Assembly: GCA_900469615.1 (NCBI GenBank)
Contig: UBYA01000011.1
Location: forward strand, 682,001-746,000
Reading direction: 5' to 3'
Length of the DNA: 64,000 nt
Origin: Hyphomicrobiales bacterium
GTDB taxonomy: Bacteria; Pseudomonadota; Alphaproteobacteria; Rhizobiales; Rhizobiaceae
The translations under genes and the position numbers were made by a program. Each line of letters begins with the position of its first letter. Position 1 is the first letter of the stretch. Shown here piece after piece: positions 59,995 to 64,000 of this stretch. The notes under the pieces are model-generated. The model was not told where the DNA came from and searched no databases. It worked only from the letters and a program-made list of their open reading frames with translations.

Positions 59995-60903
59995 ATGCGG
60001 AGCGGAGCTGGATTGTCGGCTGATAACGTCAAACTCGGACATGACTTGAACGAAGCGGTCGCGGCGCTCCTTGTCGACCTGCCCATTAAGGCGGCGAGTT
60101 TCATCGTCACGATCTACGGCGACGTCGTCGAGCCGCGCGGCGGTGTTGTCTGGATCGGCAACCTGATCGAGACGTGCAAAAGCGTTGGCATCACCGAAAC
60201 GCTGGTGCGCACCGCGGTTTCGCGATTGGTCTCGGCCGGCCAGCTTGTGGGAGAGCGGGAAGGGCGCCGCAGCTACTACCGGCTGACGGATGCCGCTCAG
60301 GCCGAATTCGCCGAGGCCGCCAGCCTGTTCTATGGACCGGAGCCTGCCGTGCGCTGGCAGTTCGTCCTGATCAACGGCCCTTCTCCGGAGGAGGTCATGC
60401 AGGGCCTCGAGCGGGATGGCTTTGCCAGGCTGAGCCCGCGTCTGGCGGTCGGAACGCACCCCGCGCCGCCTTTGCCGGGGCGTGTCGTCGTCTTCGATGC
60501 CCAGCTTGCGACGGATAACGGCGCCTTGCGGGAGTTTGCGGAAGAGGCCTGGAACCTGCCCCGCTTCGCGGAGGCTTATCGCGACTTCACGGTGCGCTTC
60601 GGCTCGTTTTGGGATCGCGTCGGGGATTGCGCTACCCTTTCCTCCTTCGATTGCCTGATCGCGCGGCTGCTGCTTGTTCACCAGTACCGCCTGATCATGC
60701 TGCGCGAGCCGCATCTTCCAAAATCGGCCTTGCCGGATAATTGGCCGGGTGAGAAAGCCCGGCATCTGTTTGCCGATCTCTATCTGCTGCTGTCGAAGAA
60801 GGCCGATGGCTATGTCGGCTGCCGTTTCGTGAACGAGGCGGGCAAGCTTCAGGAAGCGACTCCGGCAAGCCAGCATCGGTTCGACCGCCTCAAATCCCGC
60901 TGA
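59995..60903 (+). CDS. paaX: PaaX-family repressor of phenylacetate degradation
   Basis: 302 aa. PaaX-type winged helix-turn-helix near residues 35-85 (VWIGNLIETCKSVGITETLV, then TAVSRLVSAGQLVG), followed by the PaaX central and C-terminal domains (RLSPRLAVGTHP; LPDNWPGEKARHLFADLY). E. coli PaaX responds to phenylacetyl-CoA. The ATG at 59995 is preceded in frame by a TTG at 59989. It lies upstream of paaA in the same direction with a 298-bp control region between. Confidence 0.93.
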   Translation: MRSGAGLSADNVKLGHDLNEAVAALLVDLPIKAASFIVTIYGDVVEPRGGVVWIGNLIETCKSVGITETLVRTAVSRLVSAGQLVGEREGRRSYYRLTDAAQAEFAEAASLFYGPEPAVRWQFVLINGPSPEEVMQGLERDGFARLSPRLAVGTHPAPPLPGRVVVFDAQLATDNGALREFAEEAWNLPRFAEAYRDFTVRFGSFWDRVGDCATLSSFDCLIARLLLVHQYRLIMLREPHLPKSALPDNWPGEKARHLFADLYLLLSKKADGYVGCRFVNEAGKLQEATPASQHRFDRLKSR

Positions 60904-60993
60904 AAGATCAATTCGCCCAGTGACATAGCGAGACATTCATTGTCCGGCATCTATTTGCGGCCCAAAATGTCACAGAATTTTCCAAAAAATCAT

Positions 60994-61037
60994 TTGAGTT
61001 GTGACATGTCGCGTGCTAATACAGTGACCGATCGGTC
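60994..61037 (+). promoter_or_regulatory. Predicted paaA promoter with TetR-type palindrome
   Basis: TTGAGT (60994-60999), 17-nt spacer, TAATAC (61017-61022) gives a plausible sigma-70 promoter. Immediately after, over the expected start of transcription, lies the perfect 12-bp palindrome GACCGATCGGTC (61026-61037), extended on one side to GGTCGGTTA. This resembles operators of TetR-type PaaR repressors more than PaaX sites. The leader to the paaA ATG would be about 170 nt. Confidence 0.5.
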
Positions 61038-61201
61038 GGTTAATGCGTTTGCCGCCGGATTGGTGTTTCGTGGAGGAGAACGGGAAACAGGCTTATACTG
61101 CTGATGTCGTGACGCGGCGGCATGGCCGAGCGTTTCAAGGCGATTGCAAGCCTGCGATCATTCTCGAGCGCGTCGAACGCGCGAAGACGGAGGAAAGATC
61201 A

Positions 61202-62206
61202 ATGTATGCCCAGATGGTGAAAACCGATAGCGCCCGCATCCGCTCCCTCGACGAGATGGAGCCGCAGGAGCGCGCCTTTCAGGAACGCGTCGACGCCGGC
61301 CAGAAGATCGAGCCGAAGGAGTGGATGCCGGAAGGCTACCGCAAGACGCTGATACGTCAGATCAGCCAGCACGCCCATTCCGAAATCGTCGGCCAGCTTC
61401 CCGAGGGCAACTGGATCACCCGCGCCCCGACGCTGGAGCGCAAGGCGATCCTGCTCGCCAAGGTGCAGGACGAAGCCGGCCACGGCCTCTATCTCTACTG
61501 TGCCGCCGAGACGCTCGGCATCAGCCGCGACGAAATGTACGAGCAGCTGCATTCCGGTAAGGCCAAGTATTCCTCGATCTTCAACTATCCGACGCTGACC
61601 TGGGCCGATATCGGCGCGATCGGCTGGCTGGTCGATGGCGCGGCGATCATGAACCAGGTTCCGCTGCAGCGCTGTTCCTACGGCCCCTATTCGCGGGCCA
61701 TGATCCGCATCTGCAAGGAAGAAAGCTTCCACCAGCGCCAGGGCTTCGATGTCCTGATGAAGATGGTGAAGGGCACGGCCGCCCAGAAGGCCATGGTGCA
61801 GGATGCGCTGAATCGCTGGTGGTGGCCATCGCTGATGATGTTCGGCCCCTCGGACGATGCCTCCGTGCATTCGGCCCAGTCGATGGCCTGGAAGATCAAG
61901 CAGAATTCCAATGACGAACTGCGCCAGAAATTCGTCGACCAGACCGTGCCGCAGGCCGAGTATCTCGGACTGACCGTTCCCGATCCGGACCTGAAGTGGA
62001 ACGAGGAAAAGGGCGGCTACGATTTCGGCGAGCCGGACTGGGAAGAGTTCTTCAACGTAATCGCCGGTAACGGTCCTTGCAATGCCGAGCGCCTCAATGC
62101 CCGCAAGCAGGCCTGGGACGACGGCGCGTGGTTCCGCGACGGCTTGACCGCCCATGCAGAGAAAGCGGCCGGGCGCCGCGCCGCTGCAAAGATCGCCGCC
62201 GAATAG
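61202..62206 (+). CDS. paaA: Phenylacetyl-CoA epoxidase catalytic subunit
   Basis: 334 aa. Diiron oxygenase subunit of the PaaABCE multicomponent enzyme, which makes ring-1,2-epoxyphenylacetyl-CoA. The diiron ligands lie in [11 protein letters not shown] and [12 protein letters not shown] (Glu and His pairs). The start at 61202 ([13 protein letters not shown]) has a GGAGGAAAG ribosome site; the frame is open to 61043 but that part crosses the leader. First gene of paaABCDE. Confidence 0.96.
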   Translation: MYAQMVKTDSARIRSLDEMEPQERAFQERVDAGQKIEPKEWMPEGYRKTLIRQISQHAHSEIVGQLPEGNWITRAPTLERKAILLAKVQDEAGHGLYLYCAAETLGISRDEMYEQLHSGKAKYSSIFNYPTLTWADIGAIGWLVDGAAIMNQVPLQRCSYGPYSRAMIRICKEESFHQRQGFDVLMKMVKGTAAQKAMVQDALNRWWWPSLMMFGPSDDASVHSAQSMAWKIKQNSNDELRQKFVDQTVPQAEYLGLTVPDPDLKWNEEKGGYDFGEPDWEEFFNVIAGNGPCNAERLNARKQAWDDGAWFRDGLTAHAEKAAGRRAAAKIAAE

Positions 62207-62236
62207 GACGGCCTGAATAGTCAGGGAGTGAGAAAC

Positions 62237-62521
62237 ATGTCCAGCGAATGGCCTCTTTGGGAAGTCTTCATCCGTGGTCAGCACGGTCTCAACCATCGTC
62301 ATGTCGGCAGCCTGCATGCGCCCGATGCCGAAATGGCGATCAACAATGCCCGCGATGTCTATACCCGCCGCAACGAGGGCGTCAGCATCTGGGTGGTGCG
62401 TTCGTCCGATATCACCGCAAGCGCCCCTTCGGAAAAAGGCCCGCTTTTCGACCCGTCCAATTCGAAGGTCTATCGTCACCCGACCTTCTTCGACATTCCG
62501 GACGAAGTGGGGCATATGTGA
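62237..62521 (+). CDS. paaB: Phenylacetyl-CoA epoxidase subunit PaaB
   Basis: 94 aa, the expected length. The small structural subunit that bridges PaaA-PaaC dimers. Family blocks WPLWEVFIRGQHGLNHRHVG and YTRRNEGVSIWVV are intact. The ATG at 62237 is used; a GTG at 62228 is in frame. Its stop overlaps the paaC start. Confidence 0.95.
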   Translation: MSSEWPLWEVFIRGQHGLNHRHVGSLHAPDAEMAINNARDVYTRRNEGVSIWVVRSSDITASAPSEKGPLFDPSNSKVYRHPTFFDIPDEVGHM

Positions 62522-63303
62522 TGGCGGCCGCTGCACTTGAGCCGGCGGTCGACAGGGCCGCTCTTTTCGAATTTCTGCTTCGCATCGGCGACAATGCGTT
62601 GATCCTCGGCCATCGCGTTTCCGAATGGTGCGGCCGCGGGCCGGCGCTGGAAGAGGATATCGCGCTTGCCAATACCGCGCTCGACCTCATCGGCCAGACG
62701 CAGCTCTGGCTCGGTCTGGCGGGCGAGGTGGAAGGCAAGGGCCGCTCGGCGGACGATCTCGCCTATCTGCGAGACGGTTTCGAGTTTCGCAACATTCTGC
62801 TCGTCGAGCGCCCCAACGGCGATTTCGGCAAGACGCTGATGCGGCAATTTCTCTTCGACGCCTGGCACTGTCTCTTGCTGAAGGCGTTGAAAGGCTCGAC
62901 CGATCCGCGCATCGCCGGGATCGCGGAAAAGGCATTCAAGGAAGTCTCCTATCATCTCGATCGCAGCCGCGACCTGATCATTCGCCTCGGCGACGGCACG
63001 GCCGAAAGCCATCGTCGCATGCAGGAAGCCTTGGACGAACTCTGGCCGTTCACCGGCGAAATGTTTGTCGGCGATGCCTGCGATGTGGCGCTGGCGCAGG
63101 CCGGCATGATCCCGGAACCGCAAAGCCTGAAAGCCGGCTGGGACGAGATCGTTTCCGACGCGCTCGCCGAAGCGACACTGAAGCGCCCCGCCGACGGCTA
63201 TATGCACAAGGGTGGCCGGCGCGGCGTTCATACCGAGCATCTCGGCTATATCCTCGCCGAGCTGCAGTTCCTGCAGCGCGCCTACCCGGGCGCGACCTGG
63301 TAG
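62521..63303 (+). CDS. paaC: Phenylacetyl-CoA epoxidase subunit PaaC
   Basis: 260 aa. Structural partner of PaaA with the same ferritin-like fold but without a functional diiron site. Recognisable stretches are LRIGDNALILGHRVSEWCGR, ALDLIGQTQLWLGLAGEVEG and KEVSYHLDRSRDLIIRLGDG. The ATG shares a base with the paaB stop. paaD follows after 10 bp. Confidence 0.95.
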   Translation: MAAAALEPAVDRAALFEFLLRIGDNALILGHRVSEWCGRGPALEEDIALANTALDLIGQTQLWLGLAGEVEGKGRSADDLAYLRDGFEFRNILLVERPNGDFGKTLMRQFLFDAWHCLLLKALKGSTDPRIAGIAEKAFKEVSYHLDRSRDLIIRLGDGTAESHRRMQEALDELWPFTGEMFVGDACDVALAQAGMIPEPQSLKAGWDEIVSDALAEATLKRPADGYMHKGGRRGVHTEHLGYILAELQFLQRAYPGATW

Positions 63304-63313
63304 GGGGGCGGAG

Positions 63314-63838
63314 ATGGCGACCGCGCTTCATCCTTCGGTCGACGAGGTCTGGCACTGGCTGTCGGAGGTGCCGGACCCGGAGATTCCGGTAATCTCGCTC
63401 ACCGATCTCGGCATCATCCGCGACGTCGGCTGGCAAGGGGATACGCTTGTCGTGACGGTGACGCCGACCTATTCGGGTTGTCCCGCCACGGCGGTAATCA
63501 ATCTCGACATCGAGCGGGCACTGGCCGAAAAAGGCCTCGACCGGGTGCGCCTCGAGCGCCGGTTGTCGCCGGCCTGGACGACGGACTGGATCAGCGCCGA
63601 GGGCCGCGAGAAGCTGCGCGCCTACGGCATCGCGCCGCCGATCGATGGCACGGCTCCGGATGGCGTCTTGATGAAACGCATCGACCGGCTTTCCGGCCGC
63701 TCCAATCTTGCTATCGCCTGTCCGCGCTGCGGATCGGCAGCTACGGAAAAGATCAGTCAGTTCGGTTCGACGCCCTGCAAGGCGAGCTATCGCTGCACCG
63801 ACTGCCTGGAACCCTTCGATTATTTCAAGTGCATTTGA
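63314..63838 (+). CDS. paaD: Phenylacetate degradation protein PaaD (DUF59-family maturation factor)
   Basis: 174 aa. N-terminal MIP18/DUF59 domain (PDPEIPVISLTDLGIIRDV, then PTYSGCPAT) followed by a C-terminal zinc-ribbon-like segment with CPRCG and CTDC. PaaD is required for the epoxidase system and is thought to help iron-sulfur assembly of PaaE. The ATG at 63314 was chosen for family alignment; it is 10 bp after paaC. Confidence 0.94.
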   Translation: MATALHPSVDEVWHWLSEVPDPEIPVISLTDLGIIRDVGWQGDTLVVTVTPTYSGCPATAVINLDIERALAEKGLDRVRLERRLSPAWTTDWISAEGREKLRAYGIAPPIDGTAPDGVLMKRIDRLSGRSNLAIACPRCGSAATEKISQFGSTPCKASYRCTDCLEPFDYFKCI

Positions 63839-63862
63839 CCCAACAGGACGAGGTCCGCATCC

Positions 63863-64000
63863 ATGGCACGTTTCCATCCCCTGACCGTTACCGATGTGCG
63901 CCGCGAGACACGCGATGCGGTCGTCGTCACGCTTGCGCCGTCCGCAGAGGATCGGGCCGTCTTCGATTTCACGCAGGGCCAGTATCTGACCTTTCGCCGC
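63863..64000 (+). CDS. paaE: Phenylacetyl-CoA epoxidase reductase PaaE (5' end only)
   Basis: 46 codons before the window ends: MARFHPLTVTDVRRETRD at the start and FTQGQYLTFRR at the cut. This matches the FAD-binding beta-barrel start of the ferredoxin-NADP reductase-like PaaE, which feeds electrons to PaaA. It begins 24 bp after the paaD stop. Confidence 0.9.
   Translation, partial: MARFHPLTVTDVRRETRDAVVVTLAPSAEDRAVFDFTQGQYLTFRR

Noticed and set aside
1..64000. tRNA, rRNA, CRISPR array, intact insertion sequence or prophage
   Set aside because: No cloverleaf with flanking gene gap, rRNA-like stretch, regularly spaced repeats, transposase motif or phage genes were seen on either strand.

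Overview
The window is high-GC, densely coded DNA from an alphaproteobacterium, most likely a member of the Rhizobiaceae or a near relative. The evidence is the number of ABC uptake operons, the gene families present (RpiR, DeoR, PaaX and Lrp regulators, inositol-phosphatase-family enzymes beside transporters), and several degenerate copies of an intergenic element of about 100 bp that resembles the Rhizobium-specific intergenic mosaic type. I see no rRNA, tRNA, CRISPR array, intact insertion sequence or prophage. Species and replicon cannot be fixed from sequence alone.

Layout. 1-10.9 kb: two ABC uptake systems of the FbpABC/AfuABC type. Each is fused operonically to an inositol-monophosphatase-family phosphatase, and they flank a DeoR regulator, a TrzA/AtzA-like amidohydrolase and an RpiR regulator. 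11.1-13.6 kb: a decayed LysR gene, an intact LysR paralogue, and a gene-poor AT-rich stretch with repeated ATCGTA-N3-TACGAT dyads in front of an ArsR-type regulator. 14-18.1 kb: an amidase with an orphan branched-chain-type binding protein, then a class B acid phosphatase behind Pho-box-like repeats. 18.4-21.0 kb: a nitrate/sulfonate-type ABC importer. 21.2-25.5 kb: the homogentisate pathway (hppD, hmgA, fumarylacetoacetase) with a divergent Lrp regulator. 25.8-30.3 kb: an iron-siderophore-type ABC importer and a methyltransferase. 30.6-33.9 kb: an HlyD plus two ABC-2 permeases with no ATPase. 34.6-35.7 kb: a diguanylate cyclase. 35.8-39.0 kb: a cobalamin riboswitch and its BtuFCD-like importer. 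39.1-45.0 kb: a complete YbhGFSR-like exporter with a divergent TetR repressor. 45-51 kb: an M15-like peptidase, an FkbM methyltransferase, a small conserved-looking protein and a TadE/TadG pair. 51.2-54.0 kb: a second amidase and an MFS transporter. 54.6-64.0 kb: an aromatic-type aminotransferase, a lipoyl 2-oxoacid dehydrogenase E2, a fused E1, a divergent Lrp, then paaX and paaABCDE (paaE is cut by the window edge).

How the parts fit. The window carries both major routes for aromatic amino acid breakdown: tyrosine through homogentisate, and phenylacetyl-CoA through the Paa epoxidase. The aminotransferase plus 2-oxoacid dehydrogenase lying directly beside paa suggests an oxidative phenylpyruvate to phenylacetyl-CoA link (inference). 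The twin transporter/phosphatase clusters, with regulators from sugar-phosphate-sensing families, suggest import and dephosphorylation of organophosphates rather than iron (inference). Several regulatory elements are visible: a B12 riboswitch followed by a 15-codon ORF, a Pho-like box, an RpiR-like dyad, DeoR direct repeats, an ArsR-type operator cluster, a TetR operator, and a TetR-type palindrome at the predicted paaA promoter even though the local regulator is PaaX.
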